A DNA stretch of 64,000 nucleotides from Nocardioides alcanivorans (GCF_021555175.1 NZ_JAKGRW010000053.1:1-64000); one strand, 5' to 3'. Shown: positions 19,531 through 31,402, counted from the first letter of the stretch. Notes: generated by a model from the sequence alone, not told the origin. Numbers and translations are program-made.

Positions 19531-20615
19531 TCAGCCGGTCGCGTCCTGTTCCTCACGCAGCAGCGTGACCAGCGCCCGTGCGGCGGCACGCCCGGCCCGA
19601 TTGGCACCTATCGTGCTGGCGCTGGGCCCGTAGCCGACCAGGTGGACCCGCGGGTCCACTGCCGCCGCGGTGGGAGTCTGACCGGAGCCCGGCGTGCGCA
19701 CCAGCTCGATGCCGCCTTGCGGGCTGCGCAGGCGCAGCGGGGCGAGGTGGCGCACCGCCGGCCGGAAGCCAGTGGCCCACAAGATCACGTCGACCATCTC
19801 GAAGCGACCGTCGTCCCAGCGCACACCCTTGGGCTCGATCGAGCTGAACATGGGGAGACGCTCGTAGGCCCCGAGCTCGGCTGCACGCCGCTCCTGCGGA
19901 CGCAGGTGCAGCCCGGTCACGCTCACCACACTCTGCGGTGGCAATCCTCGGAGCACTCGCTCCTCGACCAGCTGCACGGCACGGTAACCGTCCTCCCCGT
20001 CGAACCGATCGACCCACTTCGGGGAGCGCCGCGTCACCCACACCGTCTCGGTGACCGGCCGGATCTCGCCGAGGAACTGCACCGCGCTGGCGCCACCGCC
20101 CACAACGAGTACGCGCTTGCCGCGCAGGTGTTCCACCCCGGGTAGTCGGCGGTGTGGAACTGCTCGCCGCCGAAGGTCTCGATGCCCGGATAGTGCGGCA
20201 CGAAGGGCCGGTCCCAAGTGCCGGTGGCGTTGACCAGCGATCGGGTGATCCAGTGCTGCTCGTCTCCGTTGCCCGCCACACCGCTGACCTCCAACAGGTC
20301 GCCCACGCTCTCGACGCGGTCGACCCGCACCGGTCGCCGTACTTGCAGGTCCTGCCGGCGCTCGTAGTCGGCGAAGTAGCCGGGCACCACCCGGTTGGCC
20401 CGCTCCCGGCTGGTCGGAGGGGCGCTGGCATCGGGCAGGTCGGCAACGCCGTGCACGTCGGCCATCGTGAGCGAGTCCCACCGGTGCTGCCAAGCGCCCC
20501 CGGGCGCTTCGTTGGCGTCGAGCACGAGTGTCTCCAGCCCGCGCACCTTGAGATGGTGGGCAGCGGACAACCCGGCCTGACCGGCCCCGACCACGATCAC
20601 GTCCCACACCTGCAT
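19531..20615 (-). CDS. FAD-dependent monooxygenase, CzcO/YdfK type (one frameshift)
   Basis: 361 residues after repair. VIVVGAGQAGLSAAHHLK (FAD-binding GxGxxG near residue 10) and VLVVGGGASAVQFLGEI (NADPH-binding GxGxxA near residue 165) mark a class B flavoprotein monooxygenase-like protein, as does the ATGTWDRP turn. The break lies at the C run 20136-20139; one more C restores YPGVEHLRGKRVLVVGG. It ends 5 bp before the DUF1707 gene's stop-proximal end on the same strand, so the two may be co-transcribed. Confidence 0.82.
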
Positions 20616-20621
20616 GTCGGA

Positions 20622-21404
20622 TCAACACCTTCGGCACGCGAATTGTGCCCTCCAGGCATCAGGTGTGACCCGTCTGACGCCGACAAGGACGCGAGCGGAG
20701 TCAGCTGTGCCCGAGATGTGGCGGCGGATCCGACGGGGGCAGCTGCCCACCCTTGCGCGACCCTCTCCGCGACTCCCCGGCATCCGCCTACGGCTCACCC
20801 CGACGGCGCCCATCAGGGCGATCCCCTTCACCCGCACGACCGGGGATGACGCGTCCAACTGTGGCTCGACGCGGTCGCGACCCTGGCTGAAATCACCCAT
20901 GATGCCGACGCCGTCGACGATCACCTTGGTGTGGGCGTTGACGATCACGTCGATGCCGCTCATCACCGCATTGGCCATGATCACCGTCTCCGGAGCACCG
21001 AACACCGCCTGACGCAGGTCGATGGTGACCCCGCCCATCAGTGCGAAGGCCGTGTGCTTCTCCCCCACCAGCCATGCGCCCTTGCGGGTGACACCACCGA
21101 AGACACAGATCGACGTGTCGTAGGTCGGGTGGTTGCCAGGCTCGACGACGGCCGCCGGCGGCACCGGCTGCGCCGGCACGCCCACGGCGGCCTCCGGGAG
21201 GTCGGACACGATCGGCACCAGGTCGGCATACACCTTCGCGGCGTACGTCGCCTCCAACCGTTCGTCGAGCTCCTCGAAGTCGAGACGCCCCTCACCGGCG
21301 GCCCGGCGCAGCACCTCGGCCACCTGATGTCTGTCTGCGTCGCCGATCCGCATCCGGGAGGGGTGGGCCGGATCCTGCGGGACGGGCAGGTCGGAATCGT
21401 CCAT
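20622..21404 (-). CDS. DUF1707 and LiaF-like C-terminal domain protein
   Basis: 260 residues as read. Residues 17-70 are a DUF1707 domain (RIGDADRHQVAEVLRRAA, LDFEELDERLEATYAAK). From about residue 100 there is a beta-helical LiaF-like domain (ICVFGGVTRKG, FALMGGVTIDLRQAVF, GIALMGAVGV). Homologous proteins are small cell-envelope-associated proteins of unknown function. The tail after MGAVGVSRRRMPG is long and Arg-rich. One extra base in the G run at 20735-20739 would end it sooner at about 20701, so the true C-terminus is uncertain. Confidence 0.7.
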   Translation of the reverse strand: MDDSDLPVPQDPAHPSRMRIGDADRHQVAEVLRRAAGEGRLDFEELDERLEATYAAKVYADLVPIVSDLPEAAVGVPAQPVPPAAVVEPGNHPTYDTSICVFGGVTRKGAWLVGEKHTAFALMGGVTIDLRQAVFGAPETVIMANAVMSGIDVIVNAHTKVIVDGVGIMGDFSQGRDRVEPQLDASSPVVRVKGIALMGAVGVSRRRMPGSRGEGRARVGSCPRRIRRHISGTADSARVLVGVRRVTPDAWRAQFACRRC

Positions 21405-21519
21405 GCAACGACCCTACGCGTTTCGAGGGATCCCGCGAGGCGCTCGCGACCGTCATGGTCGACACGCGCTCGCGAAATCTCGGTCTCGGAGGCGACCCGC
21501 GGAGAGAATCACCGAGGTG

Positions 21520-22937
21520 ATGCGTCGCCTGGTCCTGCCCCTCCTCACGGCTCTGCTGCTCATGGGCTGTTCCCCCGAGTCGAACGACGACGGGGACGTC
21601 TTGTCTCCCCTCCCCGGGTCGACCGGACGGCCGGCACCACCGCCGACCGCGATGCCGATCAGGTCGTCGACGTACTGGCTGCGCTCGACCCCTGCGCCTT
21701 CCTCGTCTCCGGCGCCGCCCTCGCCGTCCCTGCCACCGTGCAGGCGCTCGCGCCACATGCCTGCCAGACCGAGGGCCCGGGCGCCGTGCGCATCCAGCTC
21801 CTTGACCGCTTCTCCTCCGACCAACGTCTGCACGCAGAGCGCATGGAGATCGATGGGAAGACCGCCTACCGACGAACGGATCCAGGATCCTGCCGGGTCT
21901 GGCTTCCCGTCACCCAGACCTTCGCAGTCCGGCTGCAGAGCGACGATGCCTGCCCAACGCTCCACCCGTATGCCGAAGCCGCTGTCGAGCTGCTGACCAA
22001 CCGGCCGGACGACGCGGTCAACGCCGAGCCCAGTGACCGCTTCATCGCCTGCTCACTGCTCGCCCTGGCCCTGGACGACCCATCGGTCGCGGCCGTCGAG
22101 GAGCTGGAGTCCCTCGACATCTGCTCGACGCCCACCGGTGGGAAGTTCGAGGTCGAGTACGAACCACGACCCGCGATGGGTCGGGAGATCGCCGGTACGC
22201 CCGTTGCCGTCCACCGCGACGGTGACTCGTGCTCGGTGGGATGGGTGCTCTCCTCGGCGCCCATCCGGACTCCGTCGGCCCCGACCTCCGTCATGACCGG
22301 CACCGTGACCAGCTGGGACGGCTGCGAGGCCGCCGAGGAGTTGGCGGGCCAGGTGATCGGCACGACCGGGACCGAGCGGCTCCGCGCACCGGACGTGTCA
22401 GCGGTGCGCGGCCTGCTCTACGTGGCTGCCGAGTCGGACACGGCTGCAGTCGGTGCCTGTCGCGAGATCGAGGATCCCGAGAGCCACGTCTGCCTCCCCG
22501 CCGGCCGAGCCGAGGCGCCGGGGGCCGGCCGCGAGCTCATCCGTGAGGGCGAGGCCGACCCCGACCTGGTCTGTGCGGCTGCCGGGCCAATCGTCCGTGA
22601 GCAGCTCGGGACCCCCTGGCGTCCGGTCACCCAGACCGTACTTCCGGCAACGACACCCGAGGAGATCGCCGAAGCGCCGACCCAGTGCACCTTCGTGGGC
22701 AACGACGGTGAGGTCTTCGAGGTCGCACTCTCCACCAAGCCCTTGGGCGCCTCCGACAGCGAGCTGGCAGGGCACTCGGCCAGCACCGATGTCGACCTGC
22801 TGCTGGGTCGCGCCGGGTACGTCGTCGCGTGGCACGGGGCCGAGGAGCCCGGCACCCTGACCATCACCTCGTCCATGTCGAGACTGGTCGAGGACGAGGG
22901 ACTGACGAGCGCGCTGGTCACCCGCTTCCTCGGGTGA
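21520..22937 (+). CDS. Secreted lipoprotein, DUF3558-like (one frameshift)
   Basis: 472 residues after repair. The start [17 protein letters not shown] is a lipoprotein signal with Cys at residue 17. The body holds repeated [10 protein letters not shown] / [13 protein letters not shown] style segments resembling DUF3558 repeats, with paired cysteines spread along the chain. Start at 21517 (GTG) or 21520 (ATG), with GGAGA upstream. The frame breaks in the C run 21616-21619, where one more C joins LSPLP to [11 protein letters not shown]. Function unknown; probably anchored outside the membrane. Confidence 0.6.
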
Positions 22938-22965
22938 GCGGAGGGGCGGCGTACTCTCTTGCGTC

Positions 22966-24693
<1,728 letters not shown>

Positions 24694-24712
24694 CCGCAGC
24701 ACCTCGCGAACT

Positions 24713-24751
24713 CCGAACGCCCTGCCCGGCACTGCCGGGCAGGGCGTTCGG
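24713..24751 (+). terminator. Strong intrinsic terminator after fumA
   Basis: Perfect 17-bp inverted arms (CCGAACGCCCTGCCCGG, 24713-24729, and its complement at 24735-24751) around a 5-base loop CACTG, starting 20 bp after the fumA stop. It separates fumA from the surface-protein locus. Confidence 0.85.
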
Positions 24752-24778
24752 CATTTCACGGCCCCGCCGCCAACCCGG

Positions 24779-24827
24779 TCACAGGCGGGCGTGACCGAGG
24801 CGCGCACGCCTGTGATCGGCGTGTGAC
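24779..24827. promoter_or_regulatory. Candidate SARP half-sites and inverted repeat upstream of surface-protein operon
   Basis: Contains a 9-bp inverted repeat TCACAGGCG/CGCCTGTGA (24779-24787 and 24807-24815). It also has three GTGA-type heptamers, GCGTGAC (24789), CTGTGAT (24810) and GTGTGAC (24821), spaced 21 and 11 bp. SARP activators bind heptamer repeats spaced 11 or 22 bp. Two SARP-type genes lie within 7 kb. Confidence 0.35.
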
Positions 24828-24935
24828 GGGCCCGGCCCGGCCGGCGACGACAGTGCCTGAGGCAGCACAGGTCTGCCCGTGGTCGTGGCTGCCGGCACGC
24901 CGGCCGCCGGACCGGTCCCCTCTGAAGGAGCACTG

Positions 24936-25625
24936 ATGAACAGCAGCACCCGACGACGACTCGGCGTGATCGGATCAGCCTGCGTGCTGCTCCTGCTCGG
25001 TCTCGCACTCCCCGCCCAGGCCGACGGACCCAACCTCGTGACCAACGGTGACTTCGCGGACCCCGTGGTGACCACCAGCCAGCGGTTGTCGACGCTGCCC
25101 GGCTGGACGCTGATCGATGACGACGCCGAGGTCATCAGCGGAGACTTCTTCTCCGTACCGGCCGGCTCCGCCGCCGGCGCCCAACTGCTGGACCTGAACA
25201 CCAACACCAACACCTCGATCGAGCAGTCGGTGCCCACGGTCGCCGGCCACACCTACCAGCTGACCTTCCACATGGCAGGCAACCCGACACGCAATGGCGT
25301 GGTCGACGGCACCTTGTCGGTCGACCGGAGCGTCGTGCAGACGCTCAGCTTCGACACCACCGGCCACACCCGATCCGATCTCGGGTGGGTGAGCGTCAAC
25401 CACACCTTCACGGCGACGTCCGACAGCACGGCGATCAACTTCCAGAGCACCACGCCCGGCGGTTCCGGACTGCTGCTCACCAACATCGCCGTGGTCGACC
25501 TCGATCCCGACGGCGTCCCGATGGCCGACAGCTCCATCGCTCTCCTCGCCGGCGGCGCCGTCGTCGTCGCGGCCGGTGCTGGTGCGGTCGTCGTCGTACG
25601 CCGCCGTCAGCGCCAGCTGGCCTGA
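24936..25625 (+). CDS. Secreted choice-of-anchor-C-like protein 1 with C-terminal sorting tail
   Basis: 229 residues. A Sec signal peptide (RRRLGVIGSACVLLLLGLAL then PAQA cleavage) is followed by a DUF642/choice-of-anchor-C-like beta domain: GPNLVTNGDFADP, LPGWTLIDDDAE, LLDLN, VAGHTYQLTFHMAGNP, FTATSDSTAINFQS. The end is tripartite: PDGVPMAD, a hydrophobic helix (IALLAGGAVVVAAGAGAVVV) and RRRQRQ. The same tail occurs in the next gene, and an exosortase-family gene follows, so I infer it is cut and anchored by that enzyme. ATG at 24936 with GAAGGAG upstream. Confidence 0.7.
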   Translation: MNSSTRRRLGVIGSACVLLLLGLALPAQADGPNLVTNGDFADPVVTTSQRLSTLPGWTLIDDDAEVISGDFFSVPAGSAAGAQLLDLNTNTNTSIEQSVPTVAGHTYQLTFHMAGNPTRNGVVDGTLSVDRSVVQTLSFDTTGHTRSDLGWVSVNHTFTATSDSTAINFQSTTPGGSGLLLTNIAVVDLDPDGVPMADSSIALLAGGAVVVAAGAGAVVVVRRRQRQLA

Positions 25626-25690
25626 CCCCATCGTCGGGGCGCCGACGCCCCGGACGGCATCACTCCACCACATCACTCATCGGAGGCATC

Positions 25691-26401
25691 ATGATCAGCA
25701 CCACCCTTCGCCGCCTCGGCGCCCTCGGCGCCGCGTCCGCCGTCCTCTCCCTCAGCATGGCCATGCCTGCGCAGGCGGCAGACGGCCCGAACATCGTCGC
25801 GAACGGCAACTTCGCAGCTCCTGCGGTCACCCAGTCGAGGGCACTCGGCCCGGGCGAACTGCCGGGCTGGACCATCGCGACCACCGCCGAGATCGATCCT
25901 GCCAGCATCATCGTCGTGCCCGCCTCCTCACAGCCCGGCACCCAGTCGAGCGACCTCAACGAGACCGGGCCGAGCACCATCTCCCAGGTCCTGCCGACCG
26001 AGGCTGGCAAGGTCTACAAGCTGCAGTTCAACTATGCGGGCAACCCCGGCTACGACGGGTTGTCGCAGCCGACAGTCAAGACCGCCGAGGTCACCGTCGG
26101 CTCGTACGTCGGCCAACTGAGCTTCGACACCACGGGCCGTACCCACGGCGCCATGGGGTGGACCTCGTCGGACCACAGTTGGACCGCCACGGGACCGACC
26201 ACGCTCACCTTCTCGGGGACGAGCGCTGGGAACTTCGGCATCGTGATCACCAACGTGGCCGTGACCGAGGTCATCCCCGACGGCGTGCCCATGGCTGACG
26301 ACGACGTCGCCCTGATGGCCGGTGGCGCCGCAGTCGTCCTCGTCGCCGGGATCGGTGCCGTCGTGCTGCTCCGACGCCGCAGCACCGCGATCGCGGCCTG
26401 A
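25691..26401 (+). CDS. Secreted choice-of-anchor-C-like protein 2 with C-terminal sorting tail
   Basis: 236 residues and paralogous to the preceding gene. Signal peptide (RRLGALGAASAVLSLSMAMPAQA) and ADGPNIVANGNFAAP, LPGWTIATTAEID, SDLNETGPSTISQVLPT, YKLQFNYAGNPGYD and QLSFDTTGRTHGAMGW match paralog 1 in order. Its C-terminus repeats the tripartite tail: PDGVPMAD, VALMAGGAAVVLVAGIGAVVLL, RRRS. CGGAGG at 25681-25686 is the ribosome binding site. It lies 10 bp before the exosortase gene and 65 bp after paralog 1, so all three probably form one operon. Confidence 0.7.
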   Translation: MISTTLRRLGALGAASAVLSLSMAMPAQAADGPNIVANGNFAAPAVTQSRALGPGELPGWTIATTAEIDPASIIVVPASSQPGTQSSDLNETGPSTISQVLPTEAGKVYKLQFNYAGNPGYDGLSQPTVKTAEVTVGSYVGQLSFDTTGRTHGAMGWTSSDHSWTATGPTTLTFSGTSAGNFGIVITNVAVTEVIPDGVPMADDDVALMAGGAAVVLVAGIGAVVLLRRRSTAIAA

Positions 26402-26411
26402 GGCGGGGCCC

Positions 26412-26956
26412 ATGTCTGTCGTGACGACAAGTCGGACCGCGCCGCTGCGGCGCTGGACAGCCCCGGCAGTCCGGCTTGCCGTCGCGGCAGCCCTCCTCGC
26501 CGCTGCCGCGCTGGTGTGGCTGGAACGTACGGCGTACCGCGGCTGGGAGGCATGGGGCGCCGCTGCGCTCACCCAGGTCTCCGGCGGCACCCAGGTGCTG
26601 GTCAGCCGGGACCGGGCGAGCTGGTTCATCGGCACCGACACCCCGGAGGTCTTCGGCCTGACGGTCACCAGCGAGTGCACGTCCGCGATGATCACGCTCA
26701 GCCTGTTGTCCGTGACGGCCGTGCTCGTGCTGGCCTCCCGGATCCGGCTGAGCACGCTGACCACGGCAGTGACGCTGGCGGCGGGGGCTTCTTCGCCCTC
26801 AACCTCGTGCGCCTCACCGTGATCGCCCTCGCCACGAGGCAGTGGCCGGAGAGTGGCTTCCACTGGTCCCACGTCTGGGCCGGCACGTTCGTGACGGTCT
26901 TCGGCGGGGTCGCCGTCTGCGGCGTCTACCTCATGGTGCTGCTGCGGCGACGCTGA
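26412..26956 (+). CDS. Exosortase/archaeosortase-family protein, short form (one frameshift)
   Basis: 181 residues after repair, about four membrane segments. The three catalytic motifs of the exosortase superfamily can be seen in order: Cys in VTSECTSAMITL (residue ~87), Arg in LNLVRLTVIA (~137) and His in FHWSHVWAGTFVTVFG (~157). The frame breaks in the G run 26783-26787, and one more G gives AAGGFFALNLVR, which is needed to recover the Arg motif. Exosortases are transpeptidase-like membrane proteins that process C-terminal signals; the two upstream genes are the likely substrates. Family call from motifs only. Confidence 0.65.
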
Positions 26957-26968
26957 TCACCAGCGGGC

Positions 26969-29900
26969 TCATCCGGGATGGAACGGCGACTCAGGTGGCC
27001 AGGTGCGGTTGGCCAGGTCCGGGACACCCTGCTCAGCGGCCATCGTGGCCGCGACCGTGTGGTGCTCCACCGCGTGCGCACGGTCGCGGCCCCGGTCGCG
27101 GTGCCACAGGCACGCGGCCAGGTACCAATGGTTGCGGGCCTCGAAGGTCGTCGACCCGACGGCGCGGTGCTCGTCCAGACCGAGGCGGTAGTAGCGGATC
27201 GCCTCGTCCAGGTCTCCGTCGAACGCGGCGAACCTGCCGAGGTGGAAGTTGACGCTCCCCCAGTACTGCGCCACGTAGAACAGCACATGCTCCCCGGCCC
27301 ACGGAGTGAGTTCGCGTCGCGCGATCTGGATGCCCTTCGCGTGTCCCAACCACAAGCAGGCGTTGGCGAAACCGATCACCGAGCTGTGCAGGTCGCGCGA
27401 GGGCACGATGCCCTCCTCGAACTCGTCTCCCAGCAGATCGCAGTGCCGGGTCGCCTCGGCGCGGTCGCCGATCATGATCTGCATCAACGCGTTCACGGTG
27501 CGCATGATCGGTCGCCGTGCTGTGTAGACGGGCCGGTTGGCCGATGCCAAGCGGCCCATCTCCTCCCAGTCGAGGCGCTGCAACGCGATGATGAGCCGCT
27601 GGCCGAGCAGTTGCGCCGTGCGCCCCGCGGTCTCGATCGCCGACCCGGAGTGGCTCACGTGCTGCTCGGCTGCATCGGTCAACCGCAACGAACGGTCGAA
27701 CTGCCCGCTCGCCATCGCGCAGGTGGCACGCCACAGACTGGCCTCCCACCGCGATGCCGCTGTTCCCGGCAACTCCCAGATGCCCGGCGGCTCCTCCGCG
27801 AAGGAGCCCGTGCCGGCTGCGACCCGGGAGGCCCACAGGCGCAGCGCCGCTGCCAGCGGGTCGGCGTCCGGCGCCTTGGCGACCTCCGCGGCCAGCTCCA
27901 ACCGGTTGGGGACGTTCTCCTGCTCCCACAGCAAGGTGAGCACCGCCGTACGCGCGTCGGGGTCACGCTCGACGACCTGCGTTCGCAGCGTCCGGGCCTG
28001 GGCGGCCCGATAGATGTGCAGCGCCCGCAGGGACTCGGCGATCAGGTCCCGCTCCTCCGCAGTGCCTGCAGCGGGTCCCTTGAGCAGTACGTCGAGCGCT
28101 TCCGCGAGACGGTCCACCGCAGGTTCGTCGACGCGTTCCGTGGCGTAGGTGCGGACCACCCCGAGTGCCCCACGCAGTGCCGTGAGGGGATCGTCCTGCT
28201 CCTTGCCCCGCTGGTGCAGCGCGGACATGCAGCGCCGCGCCGCGTCGAGGTCCTCGGCCGCCGTCGCCGCCTGTCCCGCCGCCGCCAGGAGACGCCCGAG
28301 CCATACGTCGGGCGGGAACTCAGGGTCCATCACCAAGAAGTCCAGGGCTCGCAACAGGTGCTGCGCCGCCTCGGCGAAGGCCGACTGCCGGGTGGCCGCA
28401 GCCCCGGCGGCGTACAACCGCTCCACCACCTCACCGGTGGTGCACACCGGCCAGCCGGCGACGATGTGGTGCGTCAACAGGTCCTCGTGGCGCGGATCCG
28501 CGATCGAGAAGCGGGACAGGGCCCGGGCGACCAGCGCGTGCGCGTGGGTCCGGTCCCGCGACCGCATCCGCTGCTGGAGACGATCGCGCACCAACGCGTG
28601 CACGAACGTGAAGTCCCGGCTGTCCGCGACCATCGAGACCAGGCCCGACACGTGCGCCTCCTTCAGCGCCTCGGCCACGTCGTGCGGATCGATCTCCAGC
28701 GGCGCTTGGGCCACGGCCCCGGTCAGCACCCGACCGTCGAACCGGTGCCCGATGACGGCCGCCACCTCGAGCACCCGCTGGGTGCGCTCAGGGAGCGAGC
28801 GCACCCGGGCGTCGAGCACCGCGTCCAAGGTGTCGGGAACGACGACGCTGCCGTCCGGGCGCACCGTCAGCTGACGCAGGTAGAGGGGTTCCCGCCCGTC
28901 AGGCGGTGCGCATCGACGATCGCAGCTGACGACGGGCCGGCGCCGAGCAGGCGGCCTGCCTGGTCGAGGTCGAGACCCGACAGCCGGACGACCGCCAGCG
29001 CCCGATCACGCAACTCGGCCAGCACCGCAGCCAGTTCCTCGGACACACCTTCGTTGTCGCGCACGGTGACGACCAGCGCGATCGACACCCGCGCACGCCG
29101 AGCAAGCAGCGCCAGCAGCACCTCGACGAGCTCCGGGGTGGCCCAGTGGAGGTCCTCGGCCACGACGAGCAGTCCTCCCAACCCGGTTGCGGCCTCCTCG
29201 AGCACGTCCACGATGCGCTGCTGCAGTTCGTGGGTGTCGCTCCACTCGCCTTCCCCTTCGGGGCCACGCTCCAGCAAGGTGGCGGCGCCGGGCACCTGGT
29301 GCTCGAACTGGGCCAGGAGCGGGGTCAGTGCGGCGTACGGGAGGGAGAGTCGACGGTCGCAGTGGACGACGCCGATGGCTGCGCCGAGTGCGTCGGAGTC
29401 GGGTGTCGAGGCGGTGTTGACGGCGTGTCGCAGGAGCGCCGACTTGCCGATCCCGGCCTCACCGGTGACGACGACGGCGCTCGGTTCCGCGTTGGTCAGC
29501 GCCCGCGTGAGGATGCCGGCGACGACGGCGAGCTCGTCGTCGCGGCCCACGATGTCATCCGGGTGGGCGAGCCAGGTCGGCAACGTCAGGGCCGGGCTGG
29601 GATGCCGTGGTGCGGGCGCCACCGTGGGGGTGGCCGGTGGCCGGGTGGGCGGACGGACGGTTGGCTCACTGGACGGCGTCGCCATGTCGGCAACCCCTGC
29701 ATGCTCGTCGGCACTTGCCTGCACCCGGTCACGGACGGCACGCAGCTCACTTCCGAGGTCGACGCCGTACTCACCGAGCGTGCGGCGCGCGGTGTCGAGC
29801 GTCGTACGCGCCTTGCGGTGGTCCCCCGACGCGAGATGGGCCTCGACCAGCAACGCCCACGCGTGCTCGCGAGCCGGGTGGCCCTGGGTGATCGCCTGCA

Positions 29901-30492
29901 GCGAGGCGACGGCCGCGGCGGGACGTGCGGAGCCGATCAGCGCTTCGGCGAGGTCTTCGGAGGCTCCCAGTCTCAGCTCCTCCAGGCGGGCCAGGGCTGC
30001 CTGCGTATCGGGGTGGTCGCGCCAGTCCATGAGCGCGGCACCGCGCCAGAGATCCAGCGCCTCCTGGAGTTCATCGGCAGCAGCAGCGAAGGCAGCCTCG
30101 TCGAGCAGAGCCCGCCCTCGCTCCATCCGCGCGACGAAGAGGTTCAGGTCGACCTCGATCAGGATGGGGTCCAAGCGATAGCCCTCGGCCTCCCCGACCA
30201 CCGCGTCCGCCCCGAGAAGTTGTCGGCACCGCCAGATCTCCGTGGCCAGCGCACGCCGGGCCCGGGCCGGCGCCTCGGCCCCGTAGACGGCGTCCACCAG
30301 CTGGTCGGCGCTGAGGGCGCGGCCTTCCATCGCCGCGACGGCCAGGGTGGTCAGCAGTCGCCGTTGGCGCGCGGCACCGGGACTGCGCGCACCATCGGGA
30401 CCGGTCAGTTCGACCGGACCGAGGACCGCCAGCCTGTGCGAGGGAGTTGTGCCCGAGTCCGCTGTCATTGCTGATGTCGAGTCTGTACCCAA
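26969..30492 (-). CDS. Large SARP-type regulator with AAA/NACHT-like ATPase domain (one frameshift)
   Basis: 1174 residues after repair. Order seen: OmpR-type winged helix (about residues 20-105), BTAD domain (about 110-255), linker, a P-loop with GEAGIGKSALLRH and Walker B-like LLVVAEDLHWA, then a long helical TPR-like C-terminus to the end (AFAEAAQHLLRAL and similar). No LuxR-type HTH at the C-terminus. The break is at the G run 28884-28887: one more base gives GGNPLYLRQLTVRPDG and joins the two halves. Convergent with the exosortase gene and divergent from a second, small SARP. Confidence 0.82.
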
Positions 30493-30571
30493 AATGGGGT
30501 ATGTCGACGTTTGATCTCATCGCCTGAGCACCCCAAATTGTGACGCCACCCACATGCGGTGTCGGATGCCC

Positions 30572-30589
30572 GCGTGAGCGGCCCGTGAT
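30572..30589. promoter_or_regulatory. Candidate SARP half-site pair in divergent SARP promoter region
   Basis: GCGTGAG at 30572 and CCGTGAT at 30583 are 11 bp apart, with TTGTGAC at 30538. The 124-bp gap between the two divergent SARP genes also holds a CCCAAAATGGGG near-palindrome at 30488-30499. Short motifs in a G+C-rich genome, so weak evidence on its own. Confidence 0.25.
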
Positions 30590-30616
30590 CGGCTGCGCCG
30601 AGCTCCTCCTAAGGTC

Positions 30617-31357
30617 ATGGCCGTGCGCTACGACATCCTGGGCCCGCTGCAGGTCAGCAGCGATCATGGTCCGCTCCAGATCCCCGGAGGCAGTTGTGCG
30701 AAGGCTCTCTGCTGGCTGATCGCCAATCGCAACGATCCGGTCACGCCCGGCGGCATGGCTGCCGCGCTGTGGACCGATCCCGGCACTGGGTCGGCCGCAC
30801 GCGCCACCGCCGCGGTGCGGAGCCTGCTCCACGTCCTCACTGCCGACCACCTCAGTGTCAACGGGGTCGCCGTGCTCAGCGCTCCCGACGAGGCCGTCGA
30901 CGCCCACCGATTCGAACGCGGCGTCACCGAGGGCACCCGGCTGGCCGAGGCCGGCGACCACGGTGCTGCCGAGGTCGAGCTGCGCACCGCCCTCGGGCTG
31001 TGGCGCGGCGATCCCTATCCCGAACTCGAACGCGCCCTACCGGTCGTCGGTGTCGTCGACTCGCTCCATGAGTTGCACCTGCGCGCGCACGAGGAGTTGT
31101 TCGGCCTCGCGCTACGCCGCCCGGTCGGCTATCCCGTCGTCGCCGACCTCCGGTCGTGGACGATCCGCCACCCCGACCGCCTCCGTCTTCACCTCCAGCT
31201 CGCCCAGGCGCTCTATCGCACCGGCCGTCAGATCGATGCGCTCGAGACCGTCAACCGGGCACGCGCGCGGATCGGCAGCTTGTCCGCACTGACCGAGCTC
31301 CAGACCGCGATCCTGCGCCAGGACCCGGCCCTCGCCGCTGGAGAGTTCACGCCCTGA
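30617..31357 (+). CDS. Small BTAD/SARP-type regulator
   Basis: 246 residues. An N-terminal winged-helix-like segment (YDILGPLQVSSDHGPLQIPGG) is followed by a BTAD domain (VDAHRFERGVTEGTRLAEAGD, LGLWRGDPYPELE, LRSWTIRHPDRLRLHLQLAQALYRTGRQIDALETVNRARA). This is the size of a minimal SARP activator. Divergent from the large SARP and upstream of the LPATG/GT2/epimerase genes, whose promoter region holds GTGTGAC repeats spaced 22 and 11 bp, so I infer it controls them. Confidence 0.75.
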   Translation: MAVRYDILGPLQVSSDHGPLQIPGGSCAKALCWLIANRNDPVTPGGMAAALWTDPGTGSAARATAAVRSLLHVLTADHLSVNGVAVLSAPDEAVDAHRFERGVTEGTRLAEAGDHGAAEVELRTALGLWRGDPYPELERALPVVGVVDSLHELHLRAHEELFGLALRRPVGYPVVADLRSWTIRHPDRLRLHLQLAQALYRTGRQIDALETVNRARARIGSLSALTELQTAILRQDPALAAGEFTP

Positions 31358-31361
31358 CCGC

Positions 31362-31402
31362 CGTGTGACTCCGCACGGTCGCACGTGTGACCGCGTTGTG
31401 AC
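31362..31402 (+). promoter_or_regulatory. Candidate SARP-binding direct repeats
   Basis: CGTGTGAC at 31362-31369 and again at 31384-31391, then GTTGTGAC at 31395-31402. The starts are 22 and 11 bp apart, the spacing known for SARP heptamer repeats. It lies just after the small SARP gene, about 100 bp ahead of the next start. Confidence 0.45.

Noticed and set aside
26978-30181. A 1067-codon open frame on the plus strand opposite the large SARP gene
   Set aside because: Long antisense frames are expected in high-G+C coding DNA. The translation is low-complexity and Arg/Gly/Val-rich, while the minus strand gives clear BTAD and P-loop motifs. The same holds for long opposite-strand frames at 484-1884, 4667-6799 and 10517-12286.
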